NCBI GenBank assembly: GCA_023150215.1
Contig: JAKLLJ010000081.1
Span: forward strand, 1 to 11,407
DNA length: 11,407 bases
Direction: 5' to 3'
Origin: Thauera sp.
GTDB taxonomy: Bacteria > Pseudomonadota > Gammaproteobacteria > Burkholderiales > Rhodocyclaceae
The notes under the pieces are model-generated. The model searched no databases and was not told the origin of the DNA. It was given only the letters and a program-made list of their open reading frames with translations. A program made the translations under genes and the position numbers. Below, one piece after another: positions 1 to 7,300 of this stretch (within the stretch, counting starts at the first letter, position 1; each line of letters opens with the position of its first letter).

Positions 1-12
1 CAGGACTTTCAT
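1..12 (-). CDS. Possible start of a divergent heavy-metal response regulator (partial)
   Basis: Read on the minus strand, the first 12 bases give an ATG followed by codons for K-V-L, and the ORF leaves the window. M-K-V-L or M-K-L-L is the common N-terminus of OmpR-family heavy-metal response regulators (CopR, CusR, CzcR, IrlR). A matching operator-like inverted repeat lies about 35 bases upstream. There is no Shine-Dalgarno sequence. Instead, a -10-like CATAAT (positions 24 to 19) ends exactly six bases before the ATG, which would suit a leaderless mRNA. Four codons cannot prove a gene, so this call rests mainly on context. Confidence 0.3.
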
Positions 13-45
13 GATCGAATTATGTCAAGAACCGGCTGAGCCGGA

Positions 46-63
46 CATTACAAAAACGTAATG
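46..63. promoter_or_regulatory. Operator-like inverted repeat, CopR/CusR/CzcR-type box
   Basis: CATTAC (46-51) and GTAATG (58-63) form a perfect inverted repeat around an A-rich 6-base spacer. This fits the general form of boxes bound by OmpR-family metal response regulators (ATTACA...TGTAAT-like half-sites). Its centre lies about 53 bases upstream of the transcription start predicted for the rightward promoter and about 42 bases upstream of the start predicted for the leftward one. Both distances suit an activator serving two divergent genes. A second palindrome, CCGGCT-G-AGCCGG (32-44), lies next to it. The assignment comes from motif resemblance and position only. Confidence 0.45.
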
Positions 64-95
64 CGGCAGTTCGCAAACTGACGAAGCGGCCTCCG

Positions 96-101
96 TATAG
101 T
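96..101 (+). promoter_or_regulatory. Candidate -10 element for the DUF4148 gene
   Basis: TATAGT matches five of the six bases of the sigma-70 -10 consensus. No good -35 is visible 16 to 18 bases upstream (the sequence there is around GCAAAC), which is expected for an activator-dependent promoter. Transcription would start near 107-108 and give a leader of about 70 bases. That leader opens with a small hairpin, CCTTGA-CCC-TCAAGG (111-125). Confidence 0.35.
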
Positions 102-180
102 CGATTCACGCCTTGACCCTCAAGGCATCGGCAGGCCCAAACCGGTCTGGCGCCACGGATGATTCGACAGGAGTTCCATC

Positions 181-513
181 ATGGTCGCTCGCATACTCAC
201 TTCCACTGCGCTCGTCGCCAGCCTTCTGGTCGCACCGACCGTCTCGTACGCGGACGTCTGGCATCGCACGACGACCGAGGTGGGCTGGACGTTTCATCCC
301 GACCATGGTGAAAGCACCAAGACCCGCGCTGACGTGATGCGCGAGCTTGAGCAGGCCAAGGCAGACGGAAGTTATGAATACTTCCGGCGTGGTCTGCCGA
401 TGCCGGACACGAACGCGGGCCCCGGCAAAACGCGAGAGCAGGTCCTGCAGGAACTCAAGAACGTGACGCCTGCCGAGCGCGCTTACATGGAGGAACTCTA
501 TGGCGCGAACTGA
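181..513 (+). CDS. Exported DUF4148 family protein
   Basis: The product is 110 residues with an N-terminal signal peptide (hydrophobic core about 5-20, likely cut after Ala24 in the YAD context), so it should be periplasmic. The mature part is charged and mostly helical. It has two copies of the family's repeating pattern: K-T-R-A-D-V...E-L-E-Q-A-K-A-D-G (about 47-63) and K-T-R-E-Q-V-L-Q-E-L-K (about 83-93). DUF4148 proteins are small secreted proteins of unknown function, common in Burkholderiales and often near metal-response genes. The ATG has an AGGAG seven bases upstream (169-173). Upstream lies a metal-regulator-like operator, and the czc operon follows, so a role in metal or envelope stress is plausible but unproven. 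No Cys is present and there are few His (28, 39, 42), so strong metal binding is not obvious. Confidence 0.85.
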   Translation: MVARILTSTALVASLLVAPTVSYADVWHRTTTEVGWTFHPDHGESTKTRADVMRELEQAKADGSYEYFRRGLPMPDTNAGPGKTREQVLQELKNVTPAERAYMEELYGAN

Positions 514-530
514 GCCTCCAGTTCGCGCCA
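501..530 (+). terminator. Perfect 11-bp stem-loop overlapping the DUF4148 stop codon
   Basis: TGGCGCGAACT (501-511) and AGTTCGCGCCA (520-530) pair perfectly around an 8-base loop. The TGA stop codon (511-513) begins in the left arm. No T-run follows, so it is not a textbook intrinsic terminator. It may still end or stabilise the DUF4148 transcript and separate it from czcI, which begins 53 bases on. Confidence 0.5.
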
Positions 531-570
531 CGGATTGATGCCACCCCATTTCCAACCCTGAGACCTCCTG

Positions 571-576
571 TAGAAT
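571..576 (+). promoter_or_regulatory. Candidate -10 element for czcI
   Basis: TAGAAT matches five of six bases of the sigma-70 -10 consensus and ends exactly six bases before the GTG start of czcI. Transcription would then begin at or next to the start codon. No convincing -35 is present at 16-20 bases, so an activator may be needed. I found no clear MerR-type dyad in the spacer. Confidence 0.3.
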
Positions 577-582
577 CGGTGC

Positions 583-942
583 GTGCGCAAGCTTCTGATC
601 GTCCTCCTCGTGTTTTTTCTGCCGCTGCAGTGGAGCACCGCGGCCGTGGCGGCATTTTGCTCGCACGAAGGCGGTTCCCTGAAGCGCGCTCATCTGGGTC
701 ATCACACGCACGATCATGCGGACCGTGACGGCACCGAGCGCTCGGATCACGGGACGAGCAAGGCGTGTGACGCCAGTTGCAGCGCCGATCACGACCACAG
801 CCATAGCCCGCACGCCCTGTTTGCCGCCACGCACAGTCTCGAGGTCTTCCCGGACCGCTCGGGCGACAGTCCCTATCGCTCCCCGCTGTCCGAGCCGCCG
901 CCGGACAACCTCCTTCGCCCGCCCGCATCCCTCCTCGTCTGA
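583..942 (+). CDS. czcI: CzcI-like His-rich periplasmic metal-resistance protein
   Basis: The product is 119 residues. An N-terminal signal sequence (about 1-24, with F-L-P-L-Q-W-S-T-A-A typical of CzcI proteins) is followed by F-C-S-H-E-G-G, the usual start of the mature protein. The mature chain has 12 His (28, 37, 40, 41, 43, 45, 56, 70, 72, 74, 77, 84) and three Cys (26, 62, 66), giving clusters such as GHHTHDH and DHDHSHSPH. The C-terminus is Pro-rich. CzcI is encoded first in czc operons and is thought to be a periplasmic metal-binding or regulatory factor, but its exact role is not settled. The GTG start is chosen because the signal peptide begins there. No Shine-Dalgarno sequence precedes it, and a -10-like TAGAAT ends six bases upstream, so translation may be leaderless. 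czcC follows 140 bases later. Confidence 0.82.
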   Translation: MRKLLIVLLVFFLPLQWSTAAVAAFCSHEGGSLKRAHLGHHTHDHADRDGTERSDHGTSKACDASCSADHDHSHSPHALFAATHSLEVFPDRSGDSPYRSPLSEPPPDNLLRPPASLLV

Positions 943-971
943 TTCCGCCGACGAGTTCGGGTTTCATGGAT

Positions 972-1001
972 CCACGCATCGGTTGAGCACCGGTCGCGTG
1001 G
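972..1001 (+). other. Stem-loop 1 in the czcI-czcC spacer
   Basis: CCACGC (972-977) pairs with GCGTGG (996-1001). Inside, CGGT (980-983) pairs with ACCG (989-992) around a 5-base loop, separated from the outer stem by a small internal loop. It is the first of two structures in the 140-base gap after czcI. Its function is unknown. It could protect the czcI 3' end or lower readthrough into czcCBA. Confidence 0.4.
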
Positions 1002-1030
1002 CCGCCCTCGTCGGTTTCCTTTTGATCCGT

Positions 1031-1056
1031 CTCGCCGGGCGCATCGCCCGAGCGAG
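1031..1056 (+). other. Strong GC-rich stem-loop 2 in the czcI-czcC spacer
   Basis: CTCGC-CGGGCG (1031-1041) pairs with CGCCCG-A-GCGAG (1045-1056), giving an 11-bp stem with one bulged A (1051) and a CAT loop. No T-run follows, so it is not a standard terminator. It ends 26 bases before the czcC ATG and just ahead of its Shine-Dalgarno region. That position would suit an RNA-processing or stability element, or an attenuator that sets czcI expression relative to czcCBA. Confidence 0.5.
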
Positions 1057-1082
1057 CCTGACGCCGTCCAGACGAGGACTCA

Positions 1083-2429
1083 ATGACGAAGATCGACCCT
1101 TCGCGCGGCATCGGCCTGTGCGTCGCACTGTGCTTTCCCCTCATGACGTGGGCGCAGAACCCGCCCACTTCCGCGCCAGCCGCGCCAGCGCCAGCATGGC
1201 GTTCGCAGCCGGCTGCCGGCGATGCGGCAGTGAATGGCGCCCTGTCGCTAGGCCAGGCGCATGCGCTGGCCTACGCACAGAACCCGGAGCTGGCCGCATC
1301 GCGGCTCGAGGTGGAGGTGATGGCCGGCGCGAGCCAGCAAGCGCAGAGCCGCCCGAACCCCGAAATCGCCTACCTGCTCGAAGACACCCAGCGTCAGACG
1401 CGGACGACGACGCTCCAGCTCAATCAGCCGATCGAGATGGGCGGAAAACGCGCGGCGCGCATGCTGGCGGCCGAGCGCGGCCACGACATCGCCACCGAGG
1501 AACTCGCGGCAAAGCGACTTGCGATACGCGCGTCCGTCACCTCCGCGTATTACGACGCGCTGACCGCGCAGGAGCGCGTGCGCCTGGCCGAGCAGGCCAT
1601 GGAACTCGCCCAGCGGGCAAGCCGGGCCGCCGGCCAGCGCGTCAAGGCCGGCAAGGTGGCGCCCATCGAAGAGACCAAGGCCCACGTTGCGCAAGCGGGC
1701 GTACAGGTCGAGCTGAGTCAGGCGCGCAGTGAATGGGTCGGTGCGCAGGCGCGGCTGGCGGCCTTGCTTGGCGAGCCCAGAGGCCTGTCCTGGAGGCTGG
1801 ACGCCCAGCTCGATGCGTTGCCCGCGGTGCCGTCGATGGCCGATCTCGAGCGCTCGCTCGACAACGCGCCGGCCCTGCGCCGCGCCCGACTGGAGATCGA
1901 CCGACGGCAGGCGCTGACGGAACTCGAGAAGGCGCGCCGAATCCCGGACATCACCGTCAGCCTGGGCGCGAAGCGGTCTGAAGAGTTGGGGCGCAACCAG
2001 GCCATCCTCGGCCTGTCCGTCCCGTTGCCGATCTTCGATACGAATCGGGGCAACCTGCTCGAGGCGCTCAAGCGCGAGGAGAAGGCTCGGGAAGAACTCT
2101 CCGCCAGCCAGTTGCAGGTGTCGGCCGAAGCGCGGGAGACCCGTGCGCGCCTGGCGTCGCTACGCCAGGAAGCCCAGCTCTTCGCCGAGCAGGTGCTGCC
2201 CGGCGCCCAAAGTGCCTACGACGCGGCGGCGAAGGGCTTCGAGCTGGGGAAATTCAGCTTCCTCGAAGCGCTCGATGCGCAGCGCACGCTGCTGCAGGCC
2301 CGCAGCCAGTACCTGCGCACACTGGCCGATACCCACCGCGCCCGCGCGGACCTCGACCGGCTGCTCGGCCTTGACGAATCAACCGAAACCCCGCTCGCGT
2401 CGGCAACGGTCCGGCGCACTGGAGAGTGA
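1083..2429 (+). CDS. czcC: CzcC, outer-membrane channel of the HME-RND efflux pump
   Basis: The product is 448 residues and belongs to the TolC/outer-membrane efflux protein family. It should form the trimeric channel through which CzcA and CzcB expel metal ions. A signal peptide spans about 1-25 (ending M-T-W-A-Q). It is followed by a short Ala/Pro-rich linker and two homologous OEP repeats, about 55-235 and 260-430. Family-typical pieces are A-L-A-Y-A-Q-N-P-E-L (61-70), Q-P-I-E-M-G-G-K-R (115-123), V-P-L-P-I-F-D-T-N-R-G (313-323) and F-S-F-L-E-A-L-D-A-Q-R (391-401). Two Cys (13, 17) lie within the signal region but do not make a good lipobox, so it is probably not a lipoprotein. The ATG has GAGGA upstream (1075-1079). 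The stop codon abuts czcB: the GGAG that serves czcB lies in the last czcC codons, so translation is probably coupled. Confidence 0.93.
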   Translation: MTKIDPSRGIGLCVALCFPLMTWAQNPPTSAPAAPAPAWRSQPAAGDAAVNGALSLGQAHALAYAQNPELAASRLEVEVMAGASQQAQSRPNPEIAYLLEDTQRQTRTTTLQLNQPIEMGGKRAARMLAAERGHDIATEELAAKRLAIRASVTSAYYDALTAQERVRLAEQAMELAQRASRAAGQRVKAGKVAPIEETKAHVAQAGVQVELSQARSEWVGAQARLAALLGEPRGLSWRLDAQLDALPAVPSMADLERSLDNAPALRRARLEIDRRQALTELEKARRIPDITVSLGAKRSEELGRNQAILGLSVPLPIFDTNRGNLLEALKREEKAREELSASQLQVSAEARETRARLASLRQEAQLFAEQVLPGAQSAYDAAAKGFELGKFSFLEALDAQRTLLQARSQYLRTLADTHRARADLDRLLGLDESTETPLASATVRRTGE

Positions 2430-2430
2430 A

Positions 2431-4020
2431 ATGGCAGAAACCAAACCGAAGAACACACCCTGGGCGATCGTCGCGGTGCTTGTCGTCGGGCTCGCGTTGG
2501 GTGCAGCGATTCTTGCGACCGATGGCAACAAGTCCGTCACTGACGAACATGGGCATGCCGCCCATCCGGAGGCGCCCGGGCACGCCGAGGAGGAGCATCA
2601 CGGTCAGGCCAAGTCGACCGACCACGCCGACGATGCCTCGCATGCCGATGAAGAGCACCACGAGGCCGCCGCCGAACCGGCCAAAGGTCCACACGGCGGC
2701 AAGCTGCTCACCGATGGCCGCTACGGCATCGAGGTGACGATCTTCGAAACCGGGGCGGAACCTCAATTCCGGCTCTACACGTACTGGGATGGCAAGCCGC
2801 TCGATGTCGCGCAGAGCCAGATCCAGCTTGTCCTCGAGCGGTTGGGGCAGTCGCCGCAACGTTTCAGCTTCATCAAGGAAGGTGACTACCTCAAGGGCGA
2901 TGCGGTCGTGGCCGAGCCGCACTCCTTTGCGGTCAAGGTACAGGCGGACTACGAAGGAAAACGCTACCAGCTCGGCTACGAACAGGTCGAGGCCCGCGTC
3001 ACCATGACCGATGCACAGCTCCAGGGCGCCGGAATCGAGCTCGCCGAAGCGGGGCCGGCCACGATCGGAACAGCGCTCGAGTTACTGGGAGAGGTGCGCT
3101 ACAACAGTGATCGTACCGTGCAGGTCGTCCCGCGGCTGGCCGGCCTGGTGGAGTCGGTGGCGGTCAGCGCAGGCGAACGTGTGCGCAAGGGACAGGTGCT
3201 CGCCGTGCTGAGCAGTCAATTGCTCGCCGACCAGCGTACCGAATTGTTGGCCGCGCAGCGTCGTCTCGCACTCGCGCGGACCACCTACGAGCGTGAAAGG
3301 ACGTTGTGGCAGGAGAAGATCTCGCCCGAGCAGGACATGCTGCAGGCGCGCACCGTCATGCAGGAAGGCGAGATTGCCGTACAGAGCGCACAACAGAAGC
3401 TCGCCACACTGGGCAGCGTTGCTTCGGGCGGCGGCGCACTCACGCGCTATGAGCTTCGCTCCCCGATCGACGGGGTCGTGACCGACAAACGCCTGTCGGT
3501 CGGCGAAGCGGTCAAGGAGGACGCCGCGGTCTTCACCGTCTCGGACCTGTCGTCGGTATGGGTGGAGGCGCCGGTGTCCGCGCAGGATCTGGGTGCGCTC
3601 GCCGCAGGCCAGACGGTAACGATCCGCGCCAGCGCCTTCGACGCGTCGGCGCCGGGCAGGGTCACCTTCATCAGCCCGCTGATCGGCGAGCAGTCCCGTA
3701 CCGGCATCGCCCGCATCGTGGTGCAGAACCCCTCCGGTGTCTGGCGACCGGGATTGCCGGTGTCCGTCACCGTCGTCGCCGCGGAAACGAAGGTGCCGGT
3801 CGCGGTCGCGGTGGACGCCGTCCAGGATCTGCGCGACTGGAAGGTGGTGTTCGGCCGCTACGGCGACGCCTTCGAAGCGCGCCCGCTCGAACTGGGTCGC
3901 AGCGACGGCCGACACGTGGAGGTGCTGGCAGGCCTGCAGGCGGGCGAGCGCTACGCGGCGAAGAACAGCTATGTCATCAAGGCGGAGCTCGGCAAGGCCG
4001 GCGCCAGCCACGACCACTGA
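2431..4020 (+). CDS. czcB: CzcB, periplasmic adaptor (membrane fusion protein) of the HME-RND pump
   Basis: The product is 529 residues and links CzcA to CzcC; it may also deliver metal to the pump. A single membrane anchor (11-30) leads into a His/Asp/Glu-rich arm (about 34-88) with 11 His, including E-E-E-H-H (53-57) and E-E-H-H-E (74-78). A CzcB N-terminal domain follows, starting K-G-P-H-G-G-K-L-L (85-93). After that come the barrel-sandwich halves (about 229-262, V-Q-V-V-P-R-L-A-G-L-V, and about 338-372, R-S-P-I-D-G-V-V), with a helical hairpin between them (264-328), then beta-barrel and membrane-proximal domains to the end. The chain ends S-H-D-H. The ATG at 2431 is chosen over the longer open frame because it has GGAG upstream (2420-2424) and begins the anchor. 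The length is normal for CzcB. Confidence 0.93.
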   Translation: MAETKPKNTPWAIVAVLVVGLALGAAILATDGNKSVTDEHGHAAHPEAPGHAEEEHHGQAKSTDHADDASHADEEHHEAAAEPAKGPHGGKLLTDGRYGIEVTIFETGAEPQFRLYTYWDGKPLDVAQSQIQLVLERLGQSPQRFSFIKEGDYLKGDAVVAEPHSFAVKVQADYEGKRYQLGYEQVEARVTMTDAQLQGAGIELAEAGPATIGTALELLGEVRYNSDRTVQVVPRLAGLVESVAVSAGERVRKGQVLAVLSSQLLADQRTELLAAQRRLALARTTYERERTLWQEKISPEQDMLQARTVMQEGEIAVQSAQQKLATLGSVASGGGALTRYELRSPIDGVVTDKRLSVGEAVKEDAAVFTVSDLSSVWVEAPVSAQDLGALAAGQTVTIRASAFDASAPGRVTFISPLIGEQSRTGIARIVVQNPSGVWRPGLPVSVTVVAAETKVPVAVAVDAVQDLRDWKVVFGRYGDAFEARPLELGRSDGRHVEVLAGLQAGERYAAKNSYVIKAELGKAGASHDH

Positions 4021-4035
4021 CCGGGAGCCCCCGAC

Positions 4036-4377
4036 ATGAAACAGATCACTGCCATGATTCGCCCCCACCGCCTCGACGCCGTCGAGACGGCGCTCGAAAC
4101 GCTCCCGCATTGCCCCGGCTTCACCGTATTCGGCGCGAAAGGCCATCCCCGCGGGCATGGGCCGGACCACCGGTTCGTCGCCGACGAATGGAATCCCCAC
4201 GCCCACGATGTGCTCGTGCTGCTGATCCTGTGCCAGGACGATGACGCGTCCGCCATCGTCGACGCGGTCGCGGCGGCGGCACGCACGGGGCAACCGGGCG
4301 ACGGGATGGTCGGTGTCGTCGAACTCGTCACCGCGGTCCGTATTCGCACCGGCGAACGCGACGCCGCGGCGCTTTGA
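4036..4377 (+). CDS. PII-superfamily signalling protein of the metal-efflux-linked type (PII-NG-like)
   Basis: The 113-residue product matches the PII fold at both ends. It begins M-K-Q-I-T-A-M-I-R-P-H-R-L-D, like GlnB/GlnK, and ends T-G-Q-P-G-D-G (84-90) and A-V-R-I-R-T-G-E (100-107) followed by D-A-A-A-L. PII proteins are trimeric cytoplasmic sensors that bind ATP/ADP and 2-oxoglutarate and touch partners through the T-loop. Here the T-loop region (about 37-58) is shortened, rich in His (37, 41, 45, 55, 57), and lacks the Tyr that GlnB uses for uridylylation. The Lys after G-D-G in GlnB is Met91 here. These changes argue against nitrogen control. A PII subgroup encoded beside CzcA-type pumps (called PII-NG in the literature) is the best match I know. 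The gene starts 15 bases after czcB and its stop overlaps the Shine-Dalgarno region of czcA. Regulation of the pump by metal or nucleotide is an inference. Confidence 0.85.
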   Translation: MKQITAMIRPHRLDAVETALETLPHCPGFTVFGAKGHPRGHGPDHRFVADEWNPHAHDVLVLLILCQDDDASAIVDAVAAAARTGQPGDGMVGVVELVTAVRIRTGERDAAAL

Positions 4378-4387
4378 GGAGAGGCTC

Positions 4388-7300
4388 GTGTTCGAACGCA
4401 TCATCCGCTTCGCCATCGATCAACGATGGCTCGTGCTGCTCGCCGTGCTCGGCATGGTCGGCGTCGGAATCTACAACTATCAGCGTCTGCCCATCGACGC
4501 GGTGCCCGACATCACCAACGTCCAGGTCCAGATCAACACCGAAGCACCCGGCTACTCCCCGCTGGAGTCCGAACAGCGCGTGACCTTTCCGATCGAAACC
4601 ACGATGGCCGGTTTGCCCAATCTCGAGCAGACCCGTTCCCTGTCGCGCTATGGCCTGTCCCAGGTCACCGTCGTGTTCAAGGACGGCACGGACATCTACT
4701 TTGCCCGGCAACTGGTGAACGAGCGCATCCAGGAGGCCCGCAGCAAACTGCCGGCCGGCCTCGCCCCGGCGCTCGGCCCCATCGCCACCGGGCTGGGCGA
4801 AATCTACATGTGGACGGTCGAGGCGACCGAGGGCGCGAAAAAACCCAACGGAAGCGCGTACACACCGATGGATCTGCGCGAGATTCAAGACTGGATCATC
4901 AAGCCGCAATTGCGCACCGTCCCAGGGGTCACCGAGATCAACACGATCGGCGGCTATGCAAAGGAGTTTCAGGTGGCACCCCTGCCCGAGCGCATGGTGT
5001 CCTACGGGCTGGCCATCAGCGATCTGGTCACGGCGCTCGAGCGCAACAACGCCAACGTGGGGGCAGGTTATATCGAGCGTCGGGGCGAGCAGTATCTGAT
5101 CCGCGCACCGGGACAGGTCGCCGGCATCGACGATATCGCCAATATCGTCGTCGGCCACGCCCAAGGGGTCCCGATACGCATCCGCGATGTGGCTGAAGTG
5201 GGCCTGGGCAAGGAGCTGCGCACCGGTGCCGCGACCGAGAATGGCCGCGAAGTGGTGCTGGGCACGGTGTTCATGCTCATCGGTGAGAACAGCCGCGACG
5301 TGTCGAAGGCGGTCGACGCACGCCTGCAGGCAATCAACAAGACCTTGCCCGAGGGCATCGTCGCCAAGACGGTCTATGACCGCACCATCCTGGTCGAAAA
5401 GGCCATCGACACGGTCAAGAAGAACCTGACCGAGGGCGCTCTGCTGGTCATTGCCATCCTGTTCCTGTTTCTCGGCAACATCCGTGCGGCGCTCATCACC
5501 GCGATGGTGATCCCGCTGGCGATGCTATTCACCTTCACCGGCATGGTGACGAACCGGGTCAGCGCCAACCTGATGAGCCTGGGCGCCCTGGACTTCGGCA
5601 TCATCATCGATGGGGCCGTGGTGATCGTCGAGAACTGTGTGCGCCGCCTCGCCCACGCGCAGGCTGCGCTCGACCGGCCGATGACGCGCAACGAGCGGTT
5701 TCACGAAGTCTTCGTGGCGTCGAAGGAATCGCGGCGGGCGCTGCTCTTCGGCCAGCTCATCATCATGGTGGTGTACCTGCCGATCTTTGCCCTGACCGGG
5801 GTCGAAGGCAAGATGTTCCACCCGATGGCCTTTACCGTCGTGACCGCATTGCTGGGCGCGATGATTCTGTCGGTCACCTTCGTACCCGCAGCGGTTGCGC
5901 TCTTTCTGTCCGGCAAGGTCAGCGAGACCGAAAATCGGCTCATGGCGATCGCCAAGCGCGGCTACGCCCCGGCGTTCGACTGGGTCATGGCGCGCAAGCC
6001 GTTGGTTCTGACGATCGCCTGCGTCAGCATCGTGCTGTCAGGGCTACTGGCGACCCGCATGGGCAGCGAATTCATCCCGAGCCTCGATGAGGGCGACGTC
6101 GCGCTTCATGCGTTGCGCATTCCGGGCACGAGCCTGAGCCAATCGATCGACATGCAGGTGCAACTGGAGCGCACGGTCAAGGCCTTCCCCGAAGTCGACA
6201 ACGTGTTCGCCAAGATTGGTACGGCCGAGATCGCAACCGACCCGATGCCACCCAATGTCGCCGACAACTTCGTGATGCTCAAGCCGCGGGACCAGTGGCC
6301 GGACCCGCAGAAGTCCAAGAGTGAGCTGGTCGCGGCGATGCAGCGTGCGGTCGGTCAGATACCGGGCAACAACTACGAGTTTACGCAACCGATTCAGATG
6401 CGATTCAACGAGTTGATCTCGGGCGTTCGCAGCGACGTGGCGGTGAAGGTCTTCGGTGACGACATGGACACCATGAACGAGACGGCAGAACGCATTGCCG
6501 CCGTGCTCGAGGGGGTTCCGGGTGCTGCCGACGTGAAGGTGGAGCAGACCACTGGCCTGCCCATGCTGACGGTCCGGATCGACCGGAATCAGATTGCCCG
6601 GCTCGGCCTGAACGTCGCCGACGTCCAGGACAGCGTCTCGGCTGCGCTCGGCGGGCAGGAGGCCGGGGCGGTGTTCGAGGGCGACCGGCGCTTCGACATC
6701 CTGGTCCGGTTGCCCGATGCGATTCGCGGTGACCTCGAGGCGATCCGCCGTCTGCCAATCCGCGTGCCCGCCGGCGAGAACGGCGCGCGTGGCTTCGTCC
6801 GGCTGGGCGATGTCGCACGCATCGAGTCTGCGCCCGGCCCCAACCAGATCAGCCGCGAAAACGGCAAACGTCGGGTTGTGGTGACCGCCAACGTGCGCGG
6901 GCGCGACATTGGTTCCTTCGTCGCCGAGGCGGAAACGAAGATCGCCACGGCGGTGCAGGTGCCCACAGGGTACTGGACGACCTGGGGCGGCACCTTCGAG
7001 CAGTTGCAGTCGGCCGCCAAACGGCTTCAGATCGTCGTGCCGGTCGCGTTGCTGCTTGTCCTAACGTTGCTCTTCATGATGTTTGGCAATGTCAAGGACG
7101 GGCTGCTGGTCTTTACCGGCGTCCCCTTCGCGCTGACCGGCGGCATCCTGGCGCTGTGGTTGCGCGATATCCCGCTGTCGATCTCCGCCGGTGTCGGCTT
7201 CATCGCGCTGTCGGGCGTGGCCGTGCTCAACGGCCTGGTGATGATCTCGTACATCCGGAGTCTGCGCGATGACGGCTTCGATCTCGATGACGCGATCCGG

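Noticed and set aside
716..1732. 338-codon plus-strand ORF overlapping czcI and czcC
   Set aside because: Its product is an Arg/Ala/Pro-rich shadow. It overlaps two well-supported genes in other frames.
2143..2430. Upstream extension of the czcB frame into czcC
   Set aside because: The frame is open there, but the codons give a low-complexity Arg-rich chain typical of a shadow of czcC. The ATG at 2431 has a Shine-Dalgarno sequence and starts the membrane anchor.
4241..4387. Upstream extension of the czcA frame into the PII-like gene
   Set aside because: This region is already coding in another frame with clear PII motifs. CzcA family proteins begin M-F-E-R-I-I, which matches the GTG at 4388.
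3082..4416. Long minus-strand ORF opposite czcB, the PII-like gene and the start of czcA
   Set aside because: It is a mirror frame of strongly coding GC-rich DNA with no recognisable domain, and it spans several real genes on the other strand.
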